The notes: a model not told the origin generated them from the sequence alone. A stretch of 42,844 nucleotides of DNA from Nitrospirota bacterium (GCA_029261135.1 JAJDBX010000062.1:1-42844), one strand, 5' to 3'; shown: positions 17,464-27,800, numbered from the stretch's first letter. A program made the numbers and translations.

Positions 17464-18080
17464 ATGGACAATACTAATACCATGAGTAATTTTATGATGA
17501 TCGTAGCTGTAATTGCTGGGCCAATACTAGCAGTTCAGGCACAAAAGTTTATTGAATTTTTCACACCCTCATGGCAACTAGAGCCACTGTTTTAGCTCAG
17601 ACACATATTGAAGCACTGAATATGATTGATCTCGCTTTTTATAAAGATAGGAAAATTAGGGACGCGTGGAAGATCTATCACGATCATTTATATTCTACAC
17701 CACCAGATCTAGCAAACCCAGATTACGATGTATTATTGAGTAGATGGACTGAAAAGTCTAATGATTTGCTTACGGACTTACTATACGAAATGGCAATAGA
17801 TCTTGGCTACGATTTTGATAAAGTCCATCTTAAGAAAGGGGCTTATTATCCTAAGGGTTATGGCGATCTTGAGCTAGAGCAGAATTTTATTCGCCGTTCG
17901 TTAGTAAGTTTGTTTTTAGGCAATAAATCGTTGCCAATTGAAATTAAATCATCATCTGGTGACGGGGAAATATCATCTGAAGAGCGGTTGAGGCAATTGC
18001 TCATTGAGCATTATGAAGGTAACAAACCAATTCGAGTAATATTAGATAATAGCAAAAACATAGAAACAAAAGACTCTTAA
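17464..18080 (+). pseudogene. DUF6680-like membrane protein, disrupted by a frameshift/deletion
   Basis: The first frame (17464-17595) has an AGAGGAG Shine-Dalgarno at 17446-17452 and encodes 43 residues: one hydrophobic segment (MIVAVIAGPILAVQAQ) followed by KFIE and then non-homologous residues to a stop. The second frame, shifted by -1, starts effectively with IFHTLMATRAT just upstream of 17571 and runs to 18080. As I recall the DUF6680 family, a GPI.AV..QKW/FIE anchor is joined to an F.TLMATRAT segment by about ten basic residues; here those residues are missing and the frames do not match. A small deletion breaking one gene is the simplest reading. The ATG at 17571 lacks a ribosome site, so a shorter intact protein (169 residues) is less likely. 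The gene is AT-richer than its neighbours, suggesting transfer. Function of the family is unknown. Confidence 0.55.
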
Positions 18081-18177
18081 ACCATTTTATTGCCGGTTAA
18101 TAGACTCCCAAAAAATAATTGGCATTAGTATTTTTCGAGGAGAACAAGATCCTCGCCTTAAATATCGAGCCGGACGA

Positions 18178-19569
18178 TTACAAACTCTCCGATTTAAACA
18201 CCAGCAGCTTTTCCAAAGTCATATCCTTCATCGTATATCCGATACCGCCAACCCCCAGCCCCGATTTCTTCGTCCCCCCGAAAGGCATCCAATCTACCCG
18301 AAAAGCCGTGTGATCGTTAATCATCACCGCCAAGGCGTTCAATGATTTCGCGGCTTTAAAAGCCGTATCAATGTCTTTTGTGAAAATGGAGGATTGGAAA
18401 CTGACATCCGGGCCGTTCGCCCGTTGAATCGCTTCATCCAAAGTGTCGTAGGTATAAATGCAAACCACCGGGCCGAAGATTTCATTTTGTGAAACCTGGG
18501 CCGTCTCATCCGGGTTCACCAAGACCGTCGGCTGATAACAAGTGTCCGATATTTTTTCGCCGCCAATCGTTTTGACCGCGCCCGATGCAAGTGCTTCACT
18601 GACCCAGTCATGCACCCGATCCACTTCACGCGGCAGAATGAGTGGCCCGACTTCAGTAAGATCTTCCAACTGACTGCCTGTACTAAGCGCTTGAACCTGT
18701 TCTGTAAATTTTTCGATAAATATGGGCGCAATGCTTTGATCCACATAAACACGCTGAACCGACACGCAGACTTGTCCGGCATGATAGTAGCCCCCTTTCA
18801 CGAGCAGGGGCAGACTGGTTTCAATATCGGCACTTTTATCAAATATTACCGGCGCGAGCCCGCCATGTTCAAGCGCACAGGTGGCACCCGGCGCAAGCTG
18901 CGAACGCAAGATCCAACCCACTTTTTCTGAGCCGATGAAGGTGAGAAAACTCACACGGGGATCGCTGACCAACTTGCCGCTCACCTCATTAGAGCAAAAG
19001 ACGAACTGGCACCACTCTTCCGGTAGACCCGCTTCGTGCAAGAGATTCACAAGGGTGCGGGCGGAAAGCGGCGTCGTGAGCGCCGGTTTCACCAATACGG
19101 GGCAGCCGACAGCGATGGCCGGTATGGCCTGGTGGATGATTAAATTAAAGGGATGATTGAATGCGCTGAGGGCCAAGACCACACCCCTCGGCTGGCGCAT
19201 GGTCATGGCCATGCGGTTCATTGAGGAGGGCGTGATGCCCATCGTAATCTCTTCGCCCTTCAGTTGGGTCAATTCTCGAATGGCGATTTTAATGCCGTCG
19301 ATGGCACGCGCGATTTCCACACGAGAATCCACAATCGGTTTGCCGCCTTCAGCCGCCGCCTCCTGCGCGAAGCGTTCGGCATCGTCCAAAATTTTATCTG
19401 CCAAACGTTCCAAAATTTGAATGCGCTCGTATTTCGGAAGCTGTTTGCTTTGATCCTGAAAAAGCCGGTGAGCCGCTTCGAGCTTGTCGAAGACAAGCTC
19501 TTCTTCTTCAAAGGGCAGTTCCTCAATCACCGACTGGTCAAAGGGGTTGCAAATCTTTATTTTTTCCAT
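18178..19569 (-). CDS. NAD(P)-dependent aldehyde dehydrogenase
   Basis: A 463-residue member of the aldehyde dehydrogenase superfamily. The start is placed at 19569 because AAGGAGAAG lies just before that ATG and the protein then begins MEKIKICNPFD; an in-frame extension upstream would overlap the preceding gene and has no homology. Catalytic residues: N138 (AFNHP), K161 in the cofactor pocket (LVKPA), E234 (LEHGG) and nucleophile C268 (GQVCVSVQR). It oxidises an aldehyde to the acid with NAD(P)+ in the cytoplasm. It is the second gene of a unit with the TPP enzyme 35 bases upstream, so the aldehyde may come from that enzyme's decarboxylation chemistry. The specific substrate is not evident; the branch resembles lactaldehyde/glycolaldehyde/succinate-semialdehyde-type enzymes. 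Confidence 0.9.
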   Translation of the reverse strand: MEKIKICNPFDQSVIEELPFEEEELVFDKLEAAHRLFQDQSKQLPKYERIQILERLADKILDDAERFAQEAAAEGGKPIVDSRVEIARAIDGIKIAIRELTQLKGEEITMGITPSSMNRMAMTMRQPRGVVLALSAFNHPFNLIIHQAIPAIAVGCPVLVKPALTTPLSARTLVNLLHEAGLPEEWCQFVFCSNEVSGKLVSDPRVSFLTFIGSEKVGWILRSQLAPGATCALEHGGLAPVIFDKSADIETSLPLLVKGGYYHAGQVCVSVQRVYVDQSIAPIFIEKFTEQVQALSTGSQLEDLTEVGPLILPREVDRVHDWVSEALASGAVKTIGGEKISDTCYQPTVLVNPDETAQVSQNEIFGPVVCIYTYDTLDEAIQRANGPDVSFQSSIFTKDIDTAFKAAKSLNALAVMINDHTAFRVDWMPFGGTKKSGLGVGGIGYTMKDMTLEKLLVFKSESL

Positions 19570-19604
19570 GGTCTTCTCCTTAAGCGAGAAAAAATTCTTC
19601 GATG

Positions 19605-21248
19605 TTATAACAGGCAGGTCTTTTCTTGTAATTCCTTTAATAAAACACGTTCGTTTTCTGAATAATCGATGGGCACTTCGATTAAATGTACAGCAGGGAC
19701 TTTCAAACACTCGGAAAGTTTGGTTTGTAAGGCGCCATTCTTTTCAATGCGATGGCCCTGGGCACCGTAGCTCTCTGCGTAAAGCACAAAATCGGGATTG
19801 CCGAAGTCGAGACCAAAATCTGGAAAACCGCTACCCCCCTGTTTCCATTTAATCATGCCATAACCATCGTCTCTGAGCACGATGACCACCAAATGCAGCT
19901 TGAGCCGAACGGCTGTTTCCATCTCCTGCGAATTCATCATAAAACCGCCGTCGCCGCAAATCGCAATCACCTGTTGTTCGGGATGCACCAATTTGGCGGC
20001 AATGGCAACCGGCAAACCCGCACCCATGGTTGCGAGTGCATTGTCTAAGAGCACTGTATTGGGATGATAGGCTTTGTAGTTTCGCGCAAACCAAATCTTG
20101 TACATGCCATTATCAAAAGTCAGGATGGCATTCCCTTCAACGGTTTCACGGATTTCGCTCACAATCCGTTGCGGGGTGTTGGGGAAGGTATCGGGGTGAG
20201 TCTGGGCATAGATATTGGTTTCGATTTCTTCTTTGATTCGAGCGAAATAATCAAAGTCCCAGTTGGTGGATTGTTTAATCTTTTGCGTTATTTTTTTAAG
20301 GTTGGTTCGCAGGCAACCAATGACCTCATGTTGGGGGAAATAAATGTCATCCATCTGTGCAGGATAAAAACTGACATGAATGACTTTTAATTGTCCTTTC
20401 TCGTCCATAAAAAATGGCGGCTTTTCGGTGACGTCATGGCCGATATTAATGATGAGATCGGCGCGGTTGATCGCGCAATGCAGATAGTCGCCCTCTGATA
20501 GGGCGGCCGTGCCCAAGAACTGAGCATGCCGTTCATCCACGACCCCTTTGCCCATTTGCGTATTGCAAAAATAGATGCCAGTTTTATCCAAAAAGCTGTG
20601 TACTTCTTGCCCGATCTTGTTTCGATTGGCACCCGAGGCGATCAGGACAAGCGGGCGCCGGGCATTTTCGATCATCTCGACCGCTTTTTCGATCGCCTGC
20701 CAGGCCGCACGAGGAGGATCCACTTCCGTGACTTGAAAAGGCAAACGATCGGTTTGTTCGGAAGCAATATCTTCAGGTAGTTCTAAATGAATGGCTCCAG
20801 GCTTTTCGGATTCTGCAATGCGGAAACTTTCTCGAATGAGGTGGGGAATATTGTTGGCATTCACGATCTGTTTTGAAAACTTGGTGATGGGCTGCATCAT
20901 TTGCACGATGTCAATGATTTGAAAGCGGCCCTGCTTGCTTTTTTTTATGGGTTTTTGCCCGGTAATAAACAAGGTGGGCATGCCGCCCAAAAGAGCGTAG
21001 GCGGAGCAGGTGACAAAGTTGGTGGCCCCCGGCCCTAATGTTGCGAGGCAAACACCTGTTTTTCCCGTGAGACGCCCATAGGTTGCGGCCATAAAGCCGG
21101 CGCCTTGTTCATGCCGGGTTAAAATGAGTCGAATAGACGATTCTCGAAGTGATTCCAGAAAATCGAGGTTTTCTTCTCCGGGAATGCCGAAGATATATTC
21201 GACGCCTTCGTTCTCCAGACATTTGACTAACAGGTCGCTGGCTTTCAT
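19605..21248 (-). CDS. Acetolactate-synthase-like TPP-dependent enzyme
   Basis: A 547-residue protein with the three-domain layout of the acetolactate synthase/pyruvate oxidase family. The catalytic Glu (E47, RHEQGAGFMA) lies in the N-terminal pyrimidine-binding domain, a central domain spans about 190-330, and the C-terminal domain holds the TPP-binding GDGG...DD motif (GDGGFMMNSQE followed by LRDDGYGM). These enzymes decarboxylate a 2-keto acid and transfer or release the resulting two-carbon unit. No small regulatory subunit (IlvN) lies nearby and the sequence is not the typical biosynthetic IlvB, so a catabolic or specialised role is likely. The gene has a GGAGGGATAG Shine-Dalgarno and is followed after 35 bases by an aldehyde dehydrogenase. 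Substrate undetermined. Confidence 0.87.
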   Translation of the reverse strand: MKASDLLVKCLENEGVEYIFGIPGEENLDFLESLRESSIRLILTRHEQGAGFMAATYGRLTGKTGVCLATLGPGATNFVTCSAYALLGGMPTLFITGQKPIKKSKQGRFQIIDIVQMMQPITKFSKQIVNANNIPHLIRESFRIAESEKPGAIHLELPEDIASEQTDRLPFQVTEVDPPRAAWQAIEKAVEMIENARRPLVLIASGANRNKIGQEVHSFLDKTGIYFCNTQMGKGVVDERHAQFLGTAALSEGDYLHCAINRADLIINIGHDVTEKPPFFMDEKGQLKVIHVSFYPAQMDDIYFPQHEVIGCLRTNLKKITQKIKQSTNWDFDYFARIKEEIETNIYAQTHPDTFPNTPQRIVSEIRETVEGNAILTFDNGMYKIWFARNYKAYHPNTVLLDNALATMGAGLPVAIAAKLVHPEQQVIAICGDGGFMMNSQEMETAVRLKLHLVVIVLRDDGYGMIKWKQGGSGFPDFGLDFGNPDFVLYAESYGAQGHRIEKNGALQTKLSECLKVPAVHLIEVPIDYSENERVLLKELQEKTCLL

Positions 21249-21381
21249 CTATCCCTCCGATATATTTAAGACGTTTTTTAGAAACTAGATTTTTACAGAT
21301 AATACAAGTGGAAATCAATCATGCCAGGAGCAGGAACGTTCTAAACTATTTTGAGGAGATAAGGATGGATCAAGTAAAATG

Positions 21382-21454
21382 TAGCGGCGGAGGGACTTGA
21401 ACCCCCGACCCGATGATTATGATTCATCTGCTCTACCAACTGAGCTACGCCGCC
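21382..21454 (-). tRNA. tRNA-Met (anticodon CAU)
   Basis: A 73-base cloverleaf read on the minus strand. The acceptor stem is GGCGGCG/CGCCGCT, the D-arm GCTC..GAGC, the anticodon stem GATGA/TCATC with loop ATCATAA (anticodon CAT), and the T-arm GGGGG/CCCTC with loop TTCAAGT. The first acceptor pair is G1-U72. The 3' CCA is not encoded. The acceptor lacks the unpaired C1-A72 of an initiator, so this is an elongator-type tRNA. A CAU anticodon modified to lysidine and reading Ile AUA cannot be excluded from sequence. Confidence 0.9.
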
Positions 21455-21579
21455 ATGAAAAATGCGGCTAGTTTATAACATCTTTCTTTTTATGCCGTCA
21501 ATTTTTCTTCGGAAACAGACAAACTTCTCGCACAAATCAATGACTCGGAAACAAAATTCAAGAGGATACAGGCATTAGC

Positions 21580-23373
21580 TCAGGGGGCAAGGCGAACCCA
21601 GTGACTCACGATTTTTTCGCCTAAATCGTTCCCAAGATCCAGACGGACTTCGATTTCACCCTGGTTTAAGTGGCCAATTTCGCCCACACGAAGACGTAAT
21701 CCACTGACGGTCAACAGGCGTCCCTCCGAGCGAACTTCAAAATGGGTATCCGAAAGATTGGATACTTGGAACACTTTTTCTTGGCTCGTTCGAAGGCGCG
21801 TCGTGCGATAAGGCCCTTCTTTTCGGAAAATAGGCGTGCGCGCAGCCAAAAACAAATCGATGCGGTATTCACGTCCTGCGCGAAGCTCTTCTGTCTTTTC
21901 GGGCTGTCCCACTTCCTGAAAGACCATGCCGGTACGGGCATAATGTTTGAGTCTGTTTTTCTCTGAAAAAGGGGTGTAGAGTGGATCCCCGATCATCACC
22001 ATCATCCAGCTGGTATAAGGCTTGGCCGCCCAGTAGGCTTCCCCGATGGACCAGCCTTCCAGCAAACGGGCATAAAAAATATCCGCGTGTGGAAAGGCAT
22101 CTAAAAAGGGTTCGTTTATCGGCCCTGCACAAAAGCTTACCCCTTGATACAATAAACCCGCGCACCAGGGGTTTTTTCCCCCGTCTTCATACTTCCGAAT
22201 ATTTTTGGCTTCACTGCTGGCGGTGTGTACTGCAATCGCGCCGGGCGGGAAGTGGCCACCAAAATGATCACGGTAATTTGACAAGGCGTACCATCCCCAA
22301 TAAAAGAGGGTGTTGGTACAATCGCCTGCTTTAAAGAGTCCTTTTTCTTCATTTATTTTGGCCAAAAAACCCGCATTCACCGTCTCGATATAGGCCCGAC
22401 GCACCCAATAATTGCCCAAGTCGTATCCTGTCTTCGCTTGACCCAGTGTCGGCTTCGTGGCATCAAAACAGCCCATGCCCGCCGGCCCGTTTTTTTCGGC
22501 GGCCATGGCGGTATCGACCAGTCCTTTTGAAATCTCGACACTCGGTCCTTCCAAACGGGCGGTCATATACAGTAGGCCCATCTGTTCAAACACCCCATTT
22601 TTATGGCCTTTTTCCCTAAATACGCGGAAAGTGTTTTTTTGCCCAAAATAGAGATTGCGCGAGCGTCCATAATAAGCCCGTTGAGGAAAGCGTCCATCGT
22701 CCATGACGTCACTGCGATAGAGCCAGGCCAGCTCAGAATCCACAGAGGCCTCCACACTCAAAACCTGCTTCGCTCTTTTCTTCTCTGCAGGGCTCAGGTT
22801 CGAAAGAAGTCGCTCCCACTCTGTATTGACCCGAGAAAGTTGTGCGCGTAAGGTCTTGATCTCTTCCCTTATTTTCGGAATTTTTCGGTGAATCTTCGGG
22901 GCTTGTAACAAGAGTTTTGATATCTTTTCTTCTTTCTTCTGGATTTGTTTTTTTAATGCACCCGGTTGTGCCATTCTGTCGGTCACTTTGTAGGGCACGT
23001 CGTAGACTGTTACCAATGCCAGCACCTTGTTTTTCAAATCCTGTTTTACGAGAAACTTTTGCAGAGGCCGCAGCATTTTCTCGTAAAATACTTTTTGTGA
23101 AATGGCGCGACGGTGACGGTGCTGTGGAAAATCTACGGTGAATAAGTGATTTTCAGGAATAGCCCGTCGTTTCATGTAATAGCGGGCGACCGACATGGAG
23201 TCTGCTGAAGCCCTGTTGGCAATCACGACAACTTCTTCCGGTCTGAGCTGTCGAATCTCGGGCAAGGCGACTTGGGCCAAGGTTCGGCAGGGGATCAAGA
23301 GGGAAAGGCAAACAAAGAGAACAAGCAGTGCTTTCACAAGATGCGATGCTCTCTTTTTAGATCGATTTCTCAT
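21580..23373 (-). CDS. TIGR03790-family exported protein
   Basis: A 597-residue secreted or periplasmic protein. The start is placed at 23373, after GAGGGG, since the resulting protein opens with a basic N-region and a hydrophobic signal peptide (LVKALLVLFVCLSLLIPC, cleavage near TLAQ); a 49-residue upstream extension reads as non-protein. The EEVVVIANRASADSMSVARYYMKRRAIP motif is the TIGR03790 hallmark, a family of unknown function found mostly in bacteria with PEP-CTERM export. A charged helical segment (about 150-200) breaks the domain. The gene begins 25 bases after the DUF6488 gene and so may be read from the metal-efflux transcript, which may or may not be meaningful. No PEP-CTERM tail or sortase is seen here. 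Confidence 0.8.
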   Translation of the reverse strand: MRNRSKKRASHLVKALLVLFVCLSLLIPCRTLAQVALPEIRQLRPEEVVVIANRASADSMSVARYYMKRRAIPENHLFTVDFPQHRHRRAISQKVFYEKMLRPLQKFLVKQDLKNKVLALVTVYDVPYKVTDRMAQPGALKKQIQKKEEKISKLLLQAPKIHRKIPKIREEIKTLRAQLSRVNTEWERLLSNLSPAEKKRAKQVLSVEASVDSELAWLYRSDVMDDGRFPQRAYYGRSRNLYFGQKNTFRVFREKGHKNGVFEQMGLLYMTARLEGPSVEISKGLVDTAMAAEKNGPAGMGCFDATKPTLGQAKTGYDLGNYWVRRAYIETVNAGFLAKINEEKGLFKAGDCTNTLFYWGWYALSNYRDHFGGHFPPGAIAVHTASSEAKNIRKYEDGGKNPWCAGLLYQGVSFCAGPINEPFLDAFPHADIFYARLLEGWSIGEAYWAAKPYTSWMMVMIGDPLYTPFSEKNRLKHYARTGMVFQEVGQPEKTEELRAGREYRIDLFLAARTPIFRKEGPYRTTRLRTSQEKVFQVSNLSDTHFEVRSEGRLLTVSGLRLRVGEIGHLNQGEIEVRLDLGNDLGEKIVSHWVRLAP

Positions 23374-23398
23374 AACCCCTCTTGAATCCTGACAGCAT

Positions 23399-23746
23399 CT
23401 AATTCCCTGAAAAATTAGCCCCGAGAAAATGTCCTGATAAACTGAGGAAGATATACAAGATCTGCTTGTCTTGATTATCTGCCTTCGGGTTATCAAAGGT
23501 GACCACCCATTCCGGTTCATTTTTGAAGGTTTTCTGTATGATTTTTTGGGCGTTCACTTTCCCCCAAGATTCATCCAGTTTTCCTTTTTTAACAATATTG
23601 GCTAAAACGCCGCTCGCCGCTTTGAGTGCTTCGCTCTCTGAAAGGGGTGCAGCGGGTTCATGGCTGTGGTCGCTGCCGGGCCCGGCAAAAACCAATGTGC
23701 TTGAAAACATCAATAAAACAAGTAAGTAAGCGGATATCTTTTTCAT
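23399..23746 (-). CDS. DUF6488-like small exported protein
   Basis: A 115-residue protein with a signal peptide (residues 1-21, cleavage near VFA-G). The mature part starts with a His-containing GPGSDHSHEPAAP stretch that could bind metal, followed by a domain with a WVVTFDNP motif. I recognise it as a DUF6488-type protein, a family found next to RND metal pumps; biochemical role unknown. It is the last clearly metal-related gene of the operon, 9 bases after the HupE-like gene. Confidence 0.7.
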   Translation of the reverse strand: MKKISAYLLVLLMFSSTLVFAGPGSDHSHEPAAPLSESEALKAASGVLANIVKKGKLDESWGKVNAQKIIQKTFKNEPEWVVTFDNPKADNQDKQILYIFLSLSGHFLGANFSGN

Positions 23747-23755
23747 TTCATTCTC

Positions 23756-24547
23756 CTAGAAAATTGAGTCGTGACGGTTTTTTTGTTGTTCGATGATTTT
23801 CTCTTCCATCTGTTTATGTTCGTGAAAATGGTTGTCGGTACTAAATCCAAAGCTATCAGGATCAGTGGTGTGGGTATACCCGTGCATTTGCATTAAAAAC
23901 AAGAAGGCCCCTGCGACGATCAGCCCCGCATTGGAGACGGTGCTGAACTGATTGAAGGACTTGGATCTTCGCCAACCGACAATAAGCGCCAGCATGATGG
24001 TCAGGGCTGTGATTTGCCCCAATTCGACGCCGACATTAAAGGAAAGAATCCGCAAGATCAGTCCGCTTTCTCCCAAAGGTAATTGCTGAAGCCGTGTCGA
24101 AAGCCCAAAACCATGAATCAGCCCAAAACCAAAGATGACCCACAAAAGCTTGGGTGAAGGCATCTTCAAATATTTTTTAAAGCCATCCAAGTTATCAAAT
24201 CCTTTATAACAAACACTCAGGGCGATTACAGCATCCACAAGAAAATAGTTCGCTGATATACTGAAAATCGTGGCGAAAATGAGCGTCAGACTGTGCCCCA
24301 CTGTAAAGACGGTAATAAATTTCACAATATCGCGAAACCCGGTCAAAAAGAAAATCACCCCGAAAATAAAGAGCAGGTGATCGTATCCGGTGAGCATGTG
24401 GCTGGCCCCGAGCCACATATACTGAATGTACCCGCCATCAATCATTGCTTGTTTATCTGATTCAGAAATACCATGTGCTATTGCAAGTACCGGGATAAGT
24501 GCCATCATGAGCATGGTTGCTGCCATCTTTAATTTCTTAAATTTCAT
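23756..24547 (-). CDS. HupE/UreJ-family membrane protein
   Basis: A 263-residue integral membrane protein with about seven hydrophobic segments and a short periplasmic N-terminal domain. The start at 24547 follows AAGGAGATC; an upstream ATG would lengthen it by 7 residues. It carries the HupE/UreJ histidine motifs HMLTGYDHLLF and GFGLIHGFGLS, and a His-rich tail (HFHEHKQMEE, MHGYTHTTD). HupE/UreJ proteins are implicated in nickel or cobalt transport, though many act as accessory metal proteins. Its place within an RND efflux operon suggests metal entry or sensing for that system. The C-terminal His-rich stretch could bind the same metal. Confidence 0.8.
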   Translation of the reverse strand: MKFKKLKMAATMLMMALIPVLAIAHGISESDKQAMIDGGYIQYMWLGASHMLTGYDHLLFIFGVIFFLTGFRDIVKFITVFTVGHSLTLIFATIFSISANYFLVDAVIALSVCYKGFDNLDGFKKYLKMPSPKLLWVIFGFGLIHGFGLSTRLQQLPLGESGLILRILSFNVGVELGQITALTIMLALIVGWRRSKSFNQFSTVSNAGLIVAGAFLFLMQMHGYTHTTDPDSFGFSTDNHFHEHKQMEEKIIEQQKNRHDSIF

Positions 24548-24557
24548 ACTGATCTCC

Positions 24558-24866
24558 TTATAATTCACCCGACGATAAAATGTCTGTCACAAACCAGATC
24601 CCAATTCGGGTGTGTTCCTGTCCATCTGTTTTGAGTGCTTCAATAACACAATTTACATTGACATCGTCCAGAATAAGATCCAAGCGAACCCGAGGCACAT
24701 AACCGACCACCCTGTCTCGAACGCTTAGAAAAGTATCGTGCTGTGTTTTTGAGGAATGTCCTTCACAGGGAAGGAGGGTAAAGCCTTCGACTTCCTCTAT
24801 ATTTCTGAGCTTATCCGCCAGGTCACGCTTCGCGGATGCGGCCACGATCAGCGTCAAACATTTCAT
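24558..24866 (-). CDS. DUF3240 family protein
   Basis: A 102-residue soluble protein with an alternating beta/alpha pattern typical of the ferredoxin-like PII fold. Recognised as DUF3240 from its MKCLTLIV start and GFTLLPCEGHSS segment; such genes are regularly found beside CusA/CzcA pumps. It may act as a metal-dependent small regulator. The gene starts 44 bases inside the end of the CzcA-like gene, in another frame, so the two are tightly coupled. Confidence 0.72.
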   Translation of the reverse strand: MKCLTLIVAASAKRDLADKLRNIEEVEGFTLLPCEGHSSKTQHDTFLSVRDRVVGYVPRVRLDLILDDVNVNCVIEALKTDGQEHTRIGIWFVTDILSSGEL

Positions 24867-27800
24867 CGTGAGTGTCCTCCTTTTCCATAAGCACTTTCGT
24901 ATCCATTTTTTTTATCGTTCTTTTCTCTTCAAGCCAGGCGTAGAGTGTTGGGAGCAATATCAGGGTTAACAGCGTGGAGGTCAAAAGCCCTCCAATCACC
25001 ACGATTGCCAGAGGTTTTTGTAATTCAGAACCCGGTCCTCTTGCTAGCAGCAAAGGGATTAAGCCCAGACCGGTTGTAATCGCAGTCATGAGCACGGGAC
25101 GCAATCTTCGCTCCGCACCCTGAAGCACAGCCTGATGGAGGGGAAAGCCTTCTTCTCGAAGCTGATTAAAATAGCTGACCATCACAATCCCATTCATGAT
25201 CGCCATGCCAAAAAGGGCGATAAAGCCCACAGAAGCAGGCACTGAAAGGTAGAGTCCCGAAATAAAAAGGGCGACAATCCCGCCGATCATGGCGAAGGGA
25301 ATATTTAAAATGATGAGTCCTGCTTGCCGAATGGAATTGAAGGTTGTGAATAAAAAGAGAAAAATGAGCGCCACGGCGATGGGCAGGACAATCGCCAAGC
25401 GTTTTGCCGCACGCTGTTGATTTTCAAACTGGCCTCCAAATTCAACAAAAAATCCTGGCGGAAGGGTGATTTTATCATCAATGGCCGCCTGGATTTCATC
25501 CACAAAACCGACAATGTCCCGACCCTCAAGATTTGTTTGAATCACCACCTGCCTCAATACCCCTTCATGAATGACCTGAACCGGGCCATCCACGTCCACA
25601 ATATCCGCCAATATGTTGATCGGAACTTTGTCTCCTGTCGGGGTATCAATCAGAATATTGCCAATGGTCTCTGCGGAGTGCCGCATGTTTTCCGGATACC
25701 TTAGCAGCACGGGTGTACGTCGGAGACCCTCCATGACTTCAGTCACCAAGCTGCCACCGACAGCGGTGCTGACCAATGTATTGATGTCTTCGGTGTTAAT
25801 GCCAAAACGGCTCATCACTTCAGAGCGCATGCGCACTTCCAGGTAACGCTGGCCGGTGATGGGGGTTCGGAAAAGATCCACATTGCCGGGAATCGCCTCT
25901 ACAATGTCCTCAATCTGCTTTGCGGTTTCTTCAAGCAAAACAAGATCTTCACCATATAATTTCACGGCCAAGGCGGCCCGAACGCCGGTCAACATCTCGG
26001 AAACACGCATATCAATCGGCTGTGTGAAGGCATAAACGATCCCCGGAAATTGGTCGAGAATCTCCCGGAGTTTCACTTCAAGCTCGGCCGGGCCGTCCAC
26101 CGTCCATTCGGAGCGCGGCTTGGTCAGCAGGAAATTATCCGTCTGATAAAGCCCCATCGGATCTAAACGCAGTTCGTCTGAACCCATCCGTGCCGCCACG
26201 CCTTCCACTTCTGGCAGGGTCATTAAGGCCTTCTGAATATCGCCGTCTATTTCGAGGGAGCGTTCCAGCGATATACTGGGCAGTTTTTCAACAATCACGA
26301 CGGTCATCCCTTCATCTAATACAGGCATGAACTCCTTGCCGATAAAGGGATAGAGGGAGACCGAGCCAAACAAAAGCAGGATCGAGATCCCCACGGCCAG
26401 CTTTCGATTTTTAAGGGAAAAGGCGACCATGGGCCGATGAATGCGCTTTAGGTTTTCGATCAAGCGATTTTCTTTTGAGGGACCACCCCGCATCAAAAAA
26501 CTCGCCAGCACGGGGATGACCGTCAGGGCGACAAGCATCGAAATCGCGAGGGCCAGAGTGATTGTGAGGGCAAGCGGCGTGAATAACTTTCCCTCTAGAC
26601 CGCTCAAGCTAAGCAAAGGGAGAAAAACCACAATGATAATCAGCGTGCCAGAAACGACAGGCTGCGCCACTTCAAGCACCGCGCGGTAGATGATATGCAG
26701 CGGATCGACCCCTTTCACCCGGCGCGCAAGATGGGTCTGTATGTTTTCCACCACAACCACGGCAGGATCGACAAGCACCCCGATAGCAATCGCCAGTCCC
26801 CCCAAAGACATCAGGTTGGCCGAGACCCCCCCGAGATACATCGTGATAAAGGTGAATAAAATACTCAAGGGCAGAATTGCCGCCACCGTAATTGCCCCGC
26901 GCATGTAGCCCAGGAAAATAATGAGAACGATGACAACCAACACCAGGGCCGCACTCAGTGCTTCTGTGACCGTCCCGATCGCGGAATTGACGAGGTCGGT
27001 GCGGTCATAAAAAGGGACAATTTGCACACCAGGGGGCAGGCTTTTTTCGATTTCCCTGATCGCGTCTTTAATGCCCGCAACCGTTTTACTGGCATTGGCG
27101 CCCATCCGGTTGAGGATCAATCCTTCGACAAATTCCCCCTCTCCATTTTTTGTGACGCCACCATAGCGCGTCAGTGCCCCAATCGTGACACTGGCAAGGT
27201 CTTTGATATGGATCGGCTGGCCGTCCCGCGTTGCGACAGTGATATTTTGGATGTCCTCATCCGACTCAATCTGTCCCACCGTGCGAACCAGCAGCACTTC
27301 GTTATTTCTGACAACGCGATCACCCCCTGCGTTGCGGTTGTTGTTTTCTAAAGCCTTTTTCAGGTCGCCAATATTCAGGCCCATTGCCAAAAGAGCATCA
27401 GGGTCGGGTATCACGTGATAACTTCTCACCTCGCCGCCCAGCGCATTCACTTCGGCTACGCCGTCCACGGAAAGGAGTCGGGGACGGATCACCCAATCAA
27501 GTAGTCCACGGAGTTCGATATTGGAATATCCCTCGCCCTCTACCATGAACATATACGCTTCTCCGAGTGGGGTGGTAATCGGCGCAAGTCCGCCCTCTAC
27601 CCCACTGGGGAGGCTGTTCCAGACTTGATTGAGTCGTTCCGAGACTTGCTGCCGTGCCCAATAGATATCCGTCCCTTCTTCAAAATCGATCTTAATTGAA
27701 GAAAGTGCATACTTGGTCAGGGAGCGGATCACCGTTTGGCGCGGGATGCCATTGACCTCGACCTCTATCAGACGCGTAATCCGGCGCTCCACTTCGAGTG

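Noticed and set aside
18136-18155. CGAGGA/TCCTCG hairpin behind the aldehyde dehydrogenase
   Set aside because: Six-base stem and no T-tract on the minus strand; too weak to call a terminator.
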